Below the pieces are notes generated by a model. It was given only the letters and a program-made list of their open reading frames with translations. It was not told where the DNA came from and did no database searches. From Xanthomonas pisi DSM 18956 (lineage in GTDB: Bacteria; Pseudomonadota; Gammaproteobacteria; Xanthomonadales; Xanthomonadaceae): 58,172 nt of DNA. The translations under genes and the position numbers were made by a program. The stretch is taken from the NCBI RefSeq assembly GCF_001010415.1, contig NZ_JPLE01000037.1, positions 1-58,172 of the forward strand, given 5' to 3'. Below, one piece after another: positions 37,726 through 46,901 of the stretch (position 1 is the stretch's first letter; each line of letters starts with the position of its first letter).

Positions 37726-39192
37726 CTAGCGTTGCTGCACTGCGACCGCCGCCGCAGCGCCGTTTTGCCAACCGCCGCCCAGCGCCTTGAAGGTAGCCAC
37801 CGCACTGCGTGCCGCTTCCGTGCGTGCCTGTACCTGCGCATCGGAGGCACGCAGCAGGCTGTCGTCGGCATTGAGCACTTCGATCAGGCTCACGGTGCCT
37901 TTTTCATACGCCAGCGCCGAAGCGCCACGCGCCTTGCCCAACGCATCCACGCCTTGCGCCAGCACGGTGGCTTGTTGCTCGCGTTTGACCAGCGCAGTGA
38001 AGGCGTTTTCGACATCTTCGGTGGCGCGCAAGACCGCCAGGCGATAGGCGGCCAACTGCTCGGCCTGCTGCCCCTTGGCCTGCGCGATCTGCGCATCGAT
38101 GCGACCGAAGTCGAATAGCCGCCAGCGCAGCCCCAGCACGCCGGACGACTGCGCGGCATCGCCGGTGAAAAGATTGGCGCCGGAGAGGGCGGTGGCGCTG
38201 CCCAGCAGGCCGTTCAGCGAGAACTTGGGGTAGTACTCGGCCATCGCCACGCCGATGCGTGCGTTGGACGCGGCCAGCCGGCGCTCGGCGGCGATCAGGT
38301 CGGGCCGGCGCCGCAACAGGTCGGCTGGCGAGCCGCTGTCGGCAATCTGCGGCGGCAGCGGGATGGGTTTGCTGGCGGCCAGTTCGGTGCGGTGGGTGCC
38401 GGGCGACACGCCCAGCATCACGTCCAGTGCATTCATTGCCGCGACCAGGCCCGCTTCCAGGCCGGGCACGCTTGCCTGCGCCTGGGACAGAGCGCCCTGT
38501 GCCTGCTGCACTTGCAGCTCGGCGGCCAGACCCTTGTCGTGCAACAGCGTCACCATCGCCACCAGCCCTTGCTGGGCGGCGACCTGGCGCTGCGCCACGT
38601 CCAGCCGTGCCTGCAGGCCGCGGATGCTGATGTAGATGTCGGCGGTCTGCGCGGCCACCGCCAGGCGGGTGGCCGCCGCGCCGGCTTCGGTGGCCTGGTA
38701 GTCGGCCAATGCGGCCTGGCGCCCGCGGCGCAGCCCGCCGAACAGATCCAGCTCCCAGCTGGCGCCCAGATTGGCCTCGTAGACGCTGGCGTAGCGGTCG
38801 AAGTCCGGGGTGCTGTTGAGGACCTGGCCCAGCGGCGTTTCCAGCGACTGGTAGGCGCGGGTGGCGCTGCCGCTGAGGTTGCCGGACGGCAGCAGCGCCG
38901 CCGTGGCGGCGCTCAGCCCGGCGCGGGCCTGGGTCACCCGCGCGGTGGCCTGGGCCAGGTCCAGGTTCTGCGCCAGTGCGGCGTCGACGTAGCGGCTCAG
39001 ATCCGGGTCGTTGAAGCCCGCCCACCAGCTCGCCAGCTCCGCCTGCGTGGCGGCCTGGCGTTTAGCGATATCCGCCTGGCCGAGGTAGTGGTCGGACAGG
39101 GGGGCATCCGGACGGGCGTAGTTGGGCCCCACCGCGCAACCTGCGGCAAGGCTGGCGGCAATGAGGACTGCGAGCAGGCGGAGTGATGGCAT
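37726..39192 (-). CDS. RND efflux outer-membrane lipoprotein (NodT/OprM family)
   Basis: A 488-aa TolC-like channel protein that would carry substrates across the outer membrane for the RND pump encoded next door. The lipobox LAAGC places the acylated cysteine at residue 19, followed by AVGPNYARPDAP, the usual start of the mature protein. Two repeated OEP domains with long helices can be seen (for example LAQATARVTQARAGLSAATAALL and DAQVQARTEAARSAVATFKAL), and GLRWRLFDFGRIDAQIAQAKGQ is the typical second-repeat motif. It is transcribed divergently from the TetR gene, with an operator-like palindrome 27 nt upstream of its start. Confidence 0.93.
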   Translation of the reverse strand: MPSLRLLAVLIAASLAAGCAVGPNYARPDAPLSDHYLGQADIAKRQAATQAELASWWAGFNDPDLSRYVDAALAQNLDLAQATARVTQARAGLSAATAALLPSGNLSGSATRAYQSLETPLGQVLNSTPDFDRYASVYEANLGASWELDLFGGLRRGRQAALADYQATEAGAAATRLAVAAQTADIYISIRGLQARLDVAQRQVAAQQGLVAMVTLLHDKGLAAELQVQQAQGALSQAQASVPGLEAGLVAAMNALDVMLGVSPGTHRTELAASKPIPLPPQIADSGSPADLLRRRPDLIAAERRLAASNARIGVAMAEYYPKFSLNGLLGSATALSGANLFTGDAAQSSGVLGLRWRLFDFGRIDAQIAQAKGQQAEQLAAYRLAVLRATEDVENAFTALVKREQQATVLAQGVDALGKARGASALAYEKGTVSLIEVLNADDSLLRASDAQVQARTEAARSAVATFKALGGGWQNGAAAAVAVQQR

Positions 39193-39218
39193 GACGGGAC
39201 CAAAGTGGCTAGACGATG

Positions 39219-39244
39219 AGTGACTTTAATACGAAATGGTCACT
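39219..39244. promoter_or_regulatory. Operator-like palindrome O1, GTGAC-N14-GTCAC
   Basis: AGTGAC (39219-39224) and GTCACT (39239-39244) with a 14-nt AT-rich spacer lie between the divergent efflux lipoprotein (start 39192) and tetR (start 39281). The same core and spacing occur at 39907-39930 ahead of the adaptor gene, so both are probably TetR-regulator sites. Confidence 0.7.
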
Positions 39245-39280
39245 TTTGTAAGTCGGGGGCGACGGCGTTAAGCTGTCGCA

Positions 39281-39898
39281 ATGAACAACGCATCCAGTTA
39301 CCCCGTTTCGGGCCGCGGGCCGGCCGATCACGAGGTGCGCGACCAGATCGTGATCGCCGCCACCGAGCATTTCAGCCGCTATGGCTACGAGAAGACCGCC
39401 GTATCGGACCTGGCCAAGACCGTCGGCTTTTCCAAGGCGTACATCTACAAGTTCTTCGAGTCCAAGCAGGCCATCGGCGAGGCGATCTGCTCCCACTGCC
39501 TGCGCGAGATCGAGACAGAGGTGCTGGCGGCGGTCGCTGCCGCTGCGTCGCCGCCGGAGAAATTACGCAGTCTTTTCAAGGCGATCATCGAGGCCAGCCT
39601 GCGGTTGTACTCGCGCGAGCGCAAGCTGTACGAGATCGCCACCTCAGCTGCGGTCGAGCGCTGGCCGCCGGTGATTGCCTATGAAACCCACGTCCAGGAG
39701 CTGCTGCAGGAGATCCTGCTGCAGGGACGTCAGAACGGGGATTTCGAGCGCAAGACGCCGCTGGACGAGATGGTGCGGGCGGTCTACCTGGTGATGCGGC
39801 CCTATATCAATCCGGTGCTGCTGCAGCACAGCCTGGATCACGCTGGCGAGGTATCGGCGCTGCTGTCGGCGCTGGTACTCAGGAGCCTTGCTCCATAA
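39281..39898 (+). CDS. TetR/AcrR-family transcriptional regulator of the RND system
   Basis: A 205-aa repressor-type regulator. The N-terminal helix-turn-helix is at about 39-62 (TAVSDLAKTVGFSKAYIYKFFESK, seen as VSDLAKTVGFSKAYIYKFF); the C-terminal ligand domain is helical with no recognised ligand. It sits between the divergent outer-membrane lipoprotein gene and the adaptor/pump genes, the classical arrangement of a local repressor of drug efflux. Operator-like palindromes flank it on both sides, which suggests autoregulation and control of both transcripts, with release on binding a toxic small molecule. Confidence 0.92.
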   Translation: MNNASSYPVSGRGPADHEVRDQIVIAATEHFSRYGYEKTAVSDLAKTVGFSKAYIYKFFESKQAIGEAICSHCLREIETEVLAAVAAAASPPEKLRSLFKAIIEASLRLYSRERKLYEIATSAAVERWPPVIAYETHVQELLQEILLQGRQNGDFERKTPLDEMVRAVYLVMRPYINPVLLQHSLDHAGEVSALLSALVLRSLAP

Positions 39899-39904
39899 AT
39901 TCGT

Positions 39905-39932
39905 TTGTGACTATTGACGAATTTAGTCACAA
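39905..39932. promoter_or_regulatory. Operator-like palindrome O2 ahead of the RND adaptor gene
   Basis: TTGTGACTA (39905-39913) and TAGTCACAA (39924-39932) are perfect 9-bp arms with a 10-nt spacer. The inner core GTGAC-N14-GTCAC matches O1. It lies 6 nt after the tetR stop and 42 nt before the adaptor ATG, so repressor bound here would block the adaptor/pump transcript. Confidence 0.78.
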
Positions 39933-39974
39933 GTCCCAGGATGCAAGCCTTCATCAGCTTGCTTCGGGATTCCC

Positions 39975-41123
39975 ATGCTTCGGCGCCGCCTTGTCACCTC
40001 TACCGTCCTGTGTGTCCTGCCGCTGGCACTGAGTGCCTGCGGCGGCAAGGCACAGCCCGATCCACGCACCGCCACGCCGCTGGTCCGGGCGGCCACGGTG
40101 GGCGACGCCAGCACCGCCGCGCGCAGTTTCTCCGGCACGGTCGCGGCCCGGGTCCAGAGCGATCTGGGCTTCCGGGTTGCGGGCAAGGTGTCCGAGCGGC
40201 TGGTCGATGCCGGCCAGAGCGTCAAGCGCGGGCAGCCGCTGCTGCGTATCGACCCGGTGGATCTGCAACTGGCCGCGCGCGCGCAGCAGGATGCCGTGAC
40301 CGCGGCGCGGGCCCGCGCCCAGCAGACTGCCGACGATGAAGCGCGTTACCGCGATCTGCGTGGCACCGGCGCCATTTCGGCCTCTGCCTACGATCAGATC
40401 AAGGCCGCCGCCGACGCAGCCAAGGCGCAACTGAGCGCCGCCCAGGCCCAGGCCGATGTGGCACGTAACGCCAACCGCTACAGCGATTTGCTGGCCGATG
40501 CCGACGGCGTAGTGATGGAGACGCTGGTCGAGCCCGGCCAGGTGGTCGCCGCCGGACAGCCGGTGGTGCGCCTGGCGCATGCCGGCCCCCGCGAGGCGGT
40601 GATCCAGCTGCCGGAAACGCTGCGCCCGCAGGTCGGTTCCACCGCACAGGCCACGTTGTTCGGCAATGCCGCCGTCAGCGTACCGGCCACCTTGCGCCAG
40701 CTGTCCGAGAGCGCCGACCGGCTCACCCGCACCTTCGAGGCGCGTTACGTGCTGGACGGCGCGCTTGCGCAGGCACCGCTGGGCACCACCGTCAGCATTC
40801 GCCTTGCCGATGGCACCGCCGCCGGTCCGCAAGCCGGGTTGCAGGTGCCGCTGGCCGCCCTGTTCGATGCCGGCAAGGGGCCGGGCGTGTGGGTGATCGC
40901 CGGTCAACCGCCCAAGGTGAGCTGGCGGCCGGTGACCGTGCTGGGGCTGGACGATGACCATGCCAACGTCGCCGGCACGCTGGCACGCGGCGAGCGCATC
41001 GTTGCGCTGGGCGCGCACCTGTTGCGCGAAGGCGAGCAGGTACGCATTGCCGGCGGCACCGTTGCCGGCGCCAACGCAACCACGGCGTCCAGGACCGCCA
41101 CGGCGGCAGGAGCGCAGCCGTGA
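39975..41123 (+). CDS. RND efflux periplasmic adaptor (membrane-fusion lipoprotein)
   Basis: A 382-aa HlyD/AcrA-like adaptor that links the inner-membrane pump to the outer-membrane channel. The lipobox LSAC gives an acylated Cys22. The barrel-sandwich/lipoyl motif GFRVAGKVSERLVDAGQSVKRGQPLLRIDP is clear (parts GFRVAGKVSERLVDAGQ and VKRGQPLLRIDP), an alpha-hairpin follows (QQDAVTAARARAQQTADDEARY to DAAKAQLSAAQAQADVARN), and the second lipoyl half DGVVMETLVEPGQVV is present. The last codons overlap the GTG start of the pump gene by 4 nt. Confidence 0.93.
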   Translation: MLRRRLVTSTVLCVLPLALSACGGKAQPDPRTATPLVRAATVGDASTAARSFSGTVAARVQSDLGFRVAGKVSERLVDAGQSVKRGQPLLRIDPVDLQLAARAQQDAVTAARARAQQTADDEARYRDLRGTGAISASAYDQIKAAADAAKAQLSAAQAQADVARNANRYSDLLADADGVVMETLVEPGQVVAAGQPVVRLAHAGPREAVIQLPETLRPQVGSTAQATLFGNAAVSVPATLRQLSESADRLTRTFEARYVLDGALAQAPLGTTVSIRLADGTAAGPQAGLQVPLAALFDAGKGPGVWVIAGQPPKVSWRPVTVLGLDDDHANVAGTLARGERIVALGAHLLREGEQVRIAGGTVAGANATTASRTATAAGAQP

Positions 41124-44100
41124 GCGAGGGCCGATTCAATCTCTCCGCGCTCGCCGTGCGCGAGCGCTCGATCACGCTGTTTCTGATCTTGCTGATTTCG
41201 CTGGCCGGCCTGGTCGCGTTTCTCAAGCTCGGCCGCGCGGAAGACCCGGCCTTCACGGTCAAGGTGATGACCATCATCACCGCCTGGCCCGGCGCCACGC
41301 CGCAGGAAATGCAGGACCAGGTTGCCGAAAAGCTCGAAAAGCGCATGCAGGAACTGCGCTGGTACGACCGCACCGAAACCTATACGCGCCCCGGTCTTGC
41401 CTTCACCACCTTGACCCTGCTGGACAGCACACCGCCGGATCAGGTGCAGGAGCAGTTCTATCAGGCGCGCAAGAAAGCCGGCGACGAAGTGGGCAATCTG
41501 CCGGCCGGGGTGATCGGGCCGATGATCAACGACGAGTATGCCGACGTCACCTTTGCGCTGTTCGCGCTCAAGGCCAGGGGCGAGCCGCAACGGCTGCTCG
41601 CACGCGATGCGGAAACCTTGCGCCAGCGCATCCTGCACGTGCCGGGCGTCAAGAAGGTCAACATCATCGGCGAGCAGCCGGAACGCATTTTTGTCGAGTT
41701 TTCGCACCAACGCCTGGCCACCCTGGGCGTCAGCCCGCAGGATGTGTTTGCCGCGCTCAACACCCAGAATGCGTTGAACGCCGCCGGCTCGGTGGAAACG
41801 CGCGGCCCGCAGGTATTCATCCGCCTGGATGGCGCGCTGGACAACCTGCAGAAGATCCGCGACACCCCGTTGGTGGTGCAAGGCCGCACGCTGAAGTTGT
41901 CGGATATCGCCACGGTCAAGCGCGGTTACGAAGATCCGTCCACCTTCATCATCCGCAGTGGTGGCGAGCAGGCATTGCTGCTCGGCATCATCATGCGCGA
42001 CGGCTGGAACGGGCTGGATCTGGGCAAAGCGCTGGACAGCGAAGTGGGCGCGATCAACGCCGAGCTGCCGCTGGGCATGACCCTGAGCAAGGTCACCGAC
42101 CAGGCGGTCAACATCGACGCGTCGGTCGGCGAGTTCATGACCAAGTTCTTCGTCGCGCTGCTGGTGGTGATGCTGGTGTGCTTCGTCAGCATGGGCTGGC
42201 GCGTGGGCATCGTGGTGGCGGCCGCGGTGCCGCTGACGCTGGCGGCGGTGTTCGTGGTGATGCTGGCCACCGGCAAGAACTTCGACCGCATCACGCTGGG
42301 GTCGTTGATCCTGGCGCTGGGATTATTGGTGGACGACGCCATCATCGCGATCGAAATGATGGTGGTGAAGATGGAAGAAGGCTATAGCCGCGTCGCCGCC
42401 TCGGCGTATGCGTGGAGCCATACTGCCGCGCCGATGTTGTCCGGTACGCTGGTGACCGCGGTCGGCTTCATGCCCAACGGGTTTGCCGCCTCCACCGCTG
42501 GCGAATACACCAGCAACATGTTCTGGATCGTGGGCATCGCGTTGATCGTGTCGTGGGTGGTGGCCGTGGTGTTTACGCCTTATCTGGGCGTCAAGATGTT
42601 GCCGGACCTGAAGAAGATCGAAGGCGGCCATGCCGCGATGTACGACACGCCGCGCTACAACCGCTTCCGTGCGGCGCTGGCACAGGCGATTGCGCGCAAG
42701 TGGCTGGTGGCCGGCTCGGTGGTGGGGCTGTTCGTGGTGGCGATCCTGGGCATGGGCATCGTCAAGAAGCAATTCTTCCCGATCTCCGATCGCCCCGAAG
42801 TCCTGGTCGAAGTGCAACTGCCGTACGGCAGCGCGATCACCCAGACCAGCGCGGCCACGGCGAAGGTGGAAGCCTGGCTGGCCAGGCAGGACGAAGCGAA
42901 GATCGTCACCGCCTATATCGGGCAGGGCGCGCCGCGCTTCTTCCTGGCGATGGGCCCGGAACTGCCGGATCCGTCCTTCGCCAAGATCGTGATCCGCACC
43001 GACGACCAGCAGCAACGCGATGCACTGAAGCGGCGCTTGCGTCAGGCCGTCGCCGAAGGCCTGGCACCGGAGGCGCGCGTGCGCGTGACCCAACTCACCT
43101 TCGGTCCGTACTCGCAGTTTCCGGTGGCCTACCGGGTCAGCGGTGCCGACCCGCAGGTGGTGCGTGGCATCGCCGCGCAGGTCAGGCAGGTCATGCAGGC
43201 CAGCCCGATGCTGCGCACCGTCAACACCGACTGGGGTACGCGCACTCCAACGCTGCATTTCACCCTGGACCAGGACCGCCTGCAGGCGGTGGGGTTGACC
43301 TCGTCCGCTGTGGCCCAGCAACTGCAGTTCCTGCTCAGCGGCGTGCCGATCACCCTGGTGCGTGAGGATATCCGCAGCGTGCAGGTGGTGGCGCGCTCGG
43401 CCGGCGACACGCGCTTTGATCCGGCACGCATCGCCGACTTCACCCTGGCCGGTGCCAGCGGGCAACGCGTACCGCTGTCGCAGGTGGGCAAGGTGGATGT
43501 GCGCATGGAAGAACCGATCCTGCGCCGCCGCGATCGCGTGCCGACGATCACCGTCGGCGGCGATGTCGACGACCAACTGCAGCCGCCGGATGTCTCGGCC
43601 GCGATCACCAAACAGTTGCAGCCGATCATCGAACGACTGCCTAGCGGCTACCGCATCACCGAAGCCGGTGCCATCGAGGAATCCGGCAAGGCCACTACGG
43701 CGATGCTGCCGTTGTTCCCGATCATGCTGGCGGCCACCTTGCTGATCATCATTCTGCAGGTGCGTTCGATCTCGGCGATGGTGATGGTGTTTCTGACCAG
43801 CCCGCTCGGCCTGATCGGCGTGGTGCCGACCTTGATCGTGTTCCAGCAGCCGTTCGGCATCAACGCGCTGGTGGGGTTGATTGCGCTGTCGGGCATCTTG
43901 ATGCGCAACACGCTGATCCTGATCGGCCAGATCCATCACAACGAAGCCGAAGGGCTGGACCCGTTTCATGCGCTGGTGGAAGCCACCGTGCAACGTGCGC
44001 GCCCGGTGATCCTGACCGCGCTGGCGGCGATCCTGGCCTTCATTCCGCTGACCCATTCGGTGTTCTGGGGCACGCTGGCCTACACGCTGATTGGCGGCAC

Positions 44101-44203
44101 GTTGGCCGGCACGATCCTGACCCTGGTGTTCCTGCCGGCGATGTATTCGATCTGGTTCAAGATCCGCCCCGATGCCGACCGTGCGCCAACGGTGGCGGCC
44201 TGA
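41120..44203 (+). CDS. RND-family efflux pump, inner-membrane transporter
   Basis: A 1027-aa AcrB-like proton-driven exporter. It has the two-fold repeat of six helices with large periplasmic loops. The proton-relay aspartates are Asp405 and Asp406 in GLLVDDAIIAIEMMVVKMEEG (seen as LGLLVDDAIIAIEMM). The first helix is RSITLFLILLISLAGLVAF; the second half begins near LVAGSVVGLFVVAILGMGIV. The proposed start is GTG at 41120, overlapping the adaptor stop (GTGA), so translation is coupled. The substrate cannot be read; the regulator and channel next door make multidrug or plant-compound efflux likely. Three hairpins follow the stop. Confidence 0.94.
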   Translation: MSEGRFNLSALAVRERSITLFLILLISLAGLVAFLKLGRAEDPAFTVKVMTIITAWPGATPQEMQDQVAEKLEKRMQELRWYDRTETYTRPGLAFTTLTLLDSTPPDQVQEQFYQARKKAGDEVGNLPAGVIGPMINDEYADVTFALFALKARGEPQRLLARDAETLRQRILHVPGVKKVNIIGEQPERIFVEFSHQRLATLGVSPQDVFAALNTQNALNAAGSVETRGPQVFIRLDGALDNLQKIRDTPLVVQGRTLKLSDIATVKRGYEDPSTFIIRSGGEQALLLGIIMRDGWNGLDLGKALDSEVGAINAELPLGMTLSKVTDQAVNIDASVGEFMTKFFVALLVVMLVCFVSMGWRVGIVVAAAVPLTLAAVFVVMLATGKNFDRITLGSLILALGLLVDDAIIAIEMMVVKMEEGYSRVAASAYAWSHTAAPMLSGTLVTAVGFMPNGFAASTAGEYTSNMFWIVGIALIVSWVVAVVFTPYLGVKMLPDLKKIEGGHAAMYDTPRYNRFRAALAQAIARKWLVAGSVVGLFVVAILGMGIVKKQFFPISDRPEVLVEVQLPYGSAITQTSAATAKVEAWLARQDEAKIVTAYIGQGAPRFFLAMGPELPDPSFAKIVIRTDDQQQRDALKRRLRQAVAEGLAPEARVRVTQLTFGPYSQFPVAYRVSGADPQVVRGIAAQVRQVMQASPMLRTVNTDWGTRTPTLHFTLDQDRLQAVGLTSSAVAQQLQFLLSGVPITLVREDIRSVQVVARSAGDTRFDPARIADFTLAGASGQRVPLSQVGKVDVRMEEPILRRRDRVPTITVGGDVDDQLQPPDVSAAITKQLQPIIERLPSGYRITEAGAIEESGKATTAMLPLFPIMLAATLLIIILQVRSISAMVMVFLTSPLGLIGVVPTLIVFQQPFGINALVGLIALSGILMRNTLILIGQIHHNEAEGLDPFHALVEATVQRARPVILTALAAILAFIPLTHSVFWGTLAYTLIGGTLAGTILTLVFLPAMYSIWFKIRPDADRAPTVAA

Positions 44204-44211
44204 TCCACCAC

Positions 44212-44291
44212 ACGACGGCACGGCTGCCGTCGTTGCATGACGCGGGCACGCACGCTGCCCGCGTGGCCGAGACAGCACGCCTGTCTCGGCC
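44212..44291 (+). terminator. Three consecutive hairpins after the RND pump gene
   Basis: Stem 1 pairs ACGACGGCA (44212-44220) with TGCCGTCGT (44225-44233). Stem 2 pairs ACGCGGGCA (44240-44248) with TGCCCGCGT (44256-44264). Stem 3 pairs GGCCGAGACAG (44265-44275) with 44281-44291. All are perfect. They fill the gap between the pump stop and the next gene, so they may terminate or attenuate read-through into the SDR gene. Confidence 0.7.
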
Positions 44292-44336
44292 GCAACGCCA
44301 CACCCGCCTACATCTCCCCCTCTTGAAGGAAGTGCC

Positions 44337-45143
44337 ATGCAACAGCAGACAGTGGTCCTCATCACCGGAGTGTCCTCGGGCATCGGTCGCGCCGCAGCGG
44401 CGCGCTTTGCTGCGCGTGGTTGCACGGTGTACGGCAGCGTTCGCGCGCTGGCTACCGCCACGCCGCTGTCAGGCGTGCAACTGGTGGAGATGGACGTGCG
44501 CAACGCCGACTCGGTGAACCGCGCGGTGGCTGGCATCATCGAGCAGGCCGGCCAAATCGATGTGCTGGTCAACAATGCCGGTGCCAACCTGGTGGGTGCA
44601 GTGGAAGAAACCAGCACCGAGGAAGCCGCTGCGTTGCTCGACACCAACGTGCTCGGCATCCTGCGCACCATTCAGGCGGTGGCGCCTTCCATGCGCGCCA
44701 GGCGCCAGGGACGCATCGTCAATGTCAGCTCGGTGCTGGGCTTCTTGCCGGCGCCGTATATGGGCGTGTATGCCGCGTCCAAACACGCGGTGGAAGGCCT
44801 GTCGGAAACGCTGGACCATGAGCTGCGCCAGTTTGGTGTGCGCGTGAGCCTGGTGCAGCCGTCGTACACCAAGACCAGCCTGGGCAGCAATTCGCCCCTG
44901 ACCCACACCTCGCTGGGCGACTACGAGCGCGAGCGCGGCGTGGTCACCCGTGCCGTGATGCAGAGTATCGATAGCGCACCTGCAGCAGACAGCGTGGCCA
45001 GCACGGTGGTGGAAGCCGCGCTGGGTACATGGCGCATGCGTCGCACGCCAGCAGGCAAGGCATCGCTATTGCGCACGCTGCGGCGCTTCATGCCGGCCAG
45101 TGCGGTGGATGCGAGCCTGCGCAAGCAGCTTGGGCTGCGCTGA
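44337..45143 (+). CDS. Short-chain dehydrogenase/reductase downstream of the RND operon
   Basis: A 268-aa classical SDR. The cofactor loop is TGVSSGIG (residues 10-17), NNAG follows at about 80, the catalytic Ser lies in NVSSVLGF and Tyr/Lys in YAASK. There is a C-terminal extension rich in Arg ([21 protein letters not shown]), as in the 17-beta-HSD-like oxidoreductases of this size. The substrate is unknown. AAGGAAGTGCC precedes the ATG at 44337. It starts 133 nt after the pump gene, beyond the three hairpins, so it may have partly independent expression. Confidence 0.88.
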   Translation: MQQQTVVLITGVSSGIGRAAAARFAARGCTVYGSVRALATATPLSGVQLVEMDVRNADSVNRAVAGIIEQAGQIDVLVNNAGANLVGAVEETSTEEAAALLDTNVLGILRTIQAVAPSMRARRQGRIVNVSSVLGFLPAPYMGVYAASKHAVEGLSETLDHELRQFGVRVSLVQPSYTKTSLGSNSPLTHTSLGDYERERGVVTRAVMQSIDSAPAADSVASTVVEAALGTWRMRRTPAGKASLLRTLRRFMPASAVDASLRKQLGLR

Positions 45144-45355
45144 TCCGTCGATGGCGGCGAGTCAACGCAGAGCAGGCAACGGTCGGGCTGTCCCGCTCGA
45201 CGCCCGGACCCGCAGGGCGCACGTCGGCGCCAAGATTCGGGTCACGGCGACCAATCCCTGCGCGCCGTTCCAGCTCGTACCGCAATAACGGGCATGCGTG
45301 CGCCTGCAACGTCGCACCGCATGCCGATGCTACGGCGATCGCGTGCGTTGCCCGA

Positions 45356-46111
45356 TCACACCTGATCGGTGGGAAGCACGAACACTTCGGCGATAGTGAC
45401 GTTGGCCGGCGCCTGCGCTGCATACAGGATGGTGTCGGCGATATCCATCGGGTCGAGCATCTGCACCATGCCGGCGTATCCGGCCATCATCGCCTTGTAT
45501 TCGTCGCTGGTGGTTTGTGCCGGCAGCTCGGTGGCGGTGGCGCCAGGCTGGATGCTGGTCACGCGGATATTGTGCTTCTTGCCGACTTCCATCCGTAGCC
45601 CTTCGGAGAAGACGCTGACCGCGAACTTGGTTGCCGAGTAAACCGCAAACCCCTGGCCAAATACCTTGCGCCCTGCAATCGAGGAGGTATTGAAAACGTG
45701 CCCGGAATGCTGCGCGATCATGTGCGGCAGGACGGCCGCGGTGACATTCAAGACGCCCTTGAGATTGACGTCGACCATCTGCTCCCATTCGTCGGTGTGG
45801 AAATCGTCGATATTGGAGAGCGGCATGACGCCTGCGTTATTGACCAGGATATCGATCGCGCCATAAGCGGCGATCAGCTTTTCGACACCGGCATTGACCG
45901 ACGCCTTGTTGGCGACATCGAGCTCGAGGACCACGGCTTGCCCGCCCGCCTGCTCGATCTCTGCCTTCAATGCGGCCAGGCGATCGGTGCGGCGCGCGGC
46001 GATGCCGACCTTGACGCCGGCAGCGGCAAGTTTCTTTGCCGTTGCACCGCCGATACCGCTCGATGCACCGGTAATCAGTGCCACTTTTTCACGAAGATCA
46101 ATTGTTGACAT
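45356..46111 (-). CDS. Short-chain dehydrogenase/reductase divergent from the HxlR regulator
   Basis: A 251-aa classical SDR. Motifs are complete: TGASSGIG (residues 14-21), NNAGVMPLS near 90, the catalytic Ser in NTSSIAGRK and YSATK with Tyr and Lys. It resembles the NADP-dependent SDRs (YdfG-like group) that often lie beside HxlR regulators. It is divergent from the HxlR gene with 131 nt between starts, and an inverted repeat sits in that gap. The likely role is reduction of an electrophile or carbonyl sensed by the regulator; that is inference from context. Confidence 0.88.
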   Translation of the reverse strand: MSTIDLREKVALITGASSGIGGATAKKLAAAGVKVGIAARRTDRLAALKAEIEQAGGQAVVLELDVANKASVNAGVEKLIAAYGAIDILVNNAGVMPLSNIDDFHTDEWEQMVDVNLKGVLNVTAAVLPHMIAQHSGHVFNTSSIAGRKVFGQGFAVYSATKFAVSVFSEGLRMEVGKKHNIRVTSIQPGATATELPAQTTSDEYKAMMAGYAGMVQMLDPMDIADTILYAAQAPANVTIAEVFVLPTDQV

Positions 46112-46191
46112 GAGGATTTACTCGCTGGGGGTGTTTCGATGATTTGGAAAGGCGCACTGCCTTTTAAATCCGGCTTCAGTGCCAGCGAGAG

Positions 46192-46208
46192 AGTATCCAT
46201 CCTATACT
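46192..46208. promoter_or_regulatory. Inverted repeat AGTAT-N7-ATACT upstream of the HxlR gene
   Basis: AGTAT (46192-46196) and ATACT (46204-46208) with a 7-nt spacer lie 34 nt before the HxlR-type start and 80 nt before the divergent SDR start. It is a plausible operator for the regulator, which as a dimeric winged-helix protein would bind such a site. Confidence 0.5.
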
Positions 46209-46242
46209 TGGTTTCCAATTACGCACTTTGAAGGTACTAGAT

Positions 46243-46668
46243 ATGGCCGAGGATACTGCCCCGCATTGCAACCTCGATCGCATTTCAGATATCCGCATCG
46301 TGCTGGAGCCGATTGCGAACAAATGGTCGATCATGATCATGACGGTGTTGTGCGCCGGGCCGCAGCGATTCAACAGCATCAAGCGGCAGCTCGATGGCGT
46401 GACGCATAAATCGTTGACCGAGGCGTTGAGACGGCTCGAGCGCGTCGGGCTCATCAGCCGGCAGGTGATCTCATCCTCGCCAGTGGCCGTGCAATATCAG
46501 CGCACCGCGTTGGGCGATACCCTGGAAGGCCCCTTGGTTGCATTGCTGTATTGGTGCCAGGATCACGCCGATGAAGTGCTTGCAGCCGAAAAACGCTTCG
46601 AACACACCCAGGTGCCGGCAGAGGCCTCGCCATCACGCAGTGGCGTAAGCGGCCGCGCAGTGATCTGA
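46243..46668 (+). CDS. HxlR-family winged-helix transcriptional regulator
   Basis: A 141-aa MarR-like regulator of the HxlR family. The core is visible: IANKWSIMIMTVLCAGPQRFNSI, then HKSLTEALRRLERVGLISRQV with the recognition helix, and the wing VQYQRTALGDTL. Cysteines are at 9, 37 and 105; Cys9 lies just before the winged helix, the place where redox-sensing HxlR members such as YodB and HypR carry their reactive cysteine. The frame can start at TTG 46228, but the ATG at 46243 is preferred. It is divergent from an SDR gene it probably controls. Confidence 0.88.
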   Translation: MAEDTAPHCNLDRISDIRIVLEPIANKWSIMIMTVLCAGPQRFNSIKRQLDGVTHKSLTEALRRLERVGLISRQVISSSPVAVQYQRTALGDTLEGPLVALLYWCQDHADEVLAAEKRFEHTQVPAEASPSRSGVSGRAVI

Positions 46669-46901
46669 CCCGTCAGGCCGCTAGGGCAGCGCATCGCGAA
46701 AACGGCAACCTGCGGCAGCGCTGACGGTCGCTGTTTCCGGGCCAAATCGCCGTGGTCCGCGCAGAACTGGCGATGACAGCGCGGTCGCCCGCACGCCACA
46801 GGGGCATGCAGCGGTCGCGCGGCACGCCTGGACGCGGGCGATTCACCCACAACGCCCGCGTGGCCCCACAATAGGCGGCCAGTTCCCCAACCGATGTCCC
46901 C

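Noticed and set aside
39905..39932. CRP/Clp-type binding site (TGTGA/TCACA)
   Set aside because: The half-sites are 16 nt apart rather than 6, and the same spacing recurs at 39219-39244, which fits the local TetR regulator better.
42323..44671. Open frame of about 780 codons antisense to the RND pump
   Set aside because: Asp/His/Arg-rich shadow translation; the sense strand is an intact pump.
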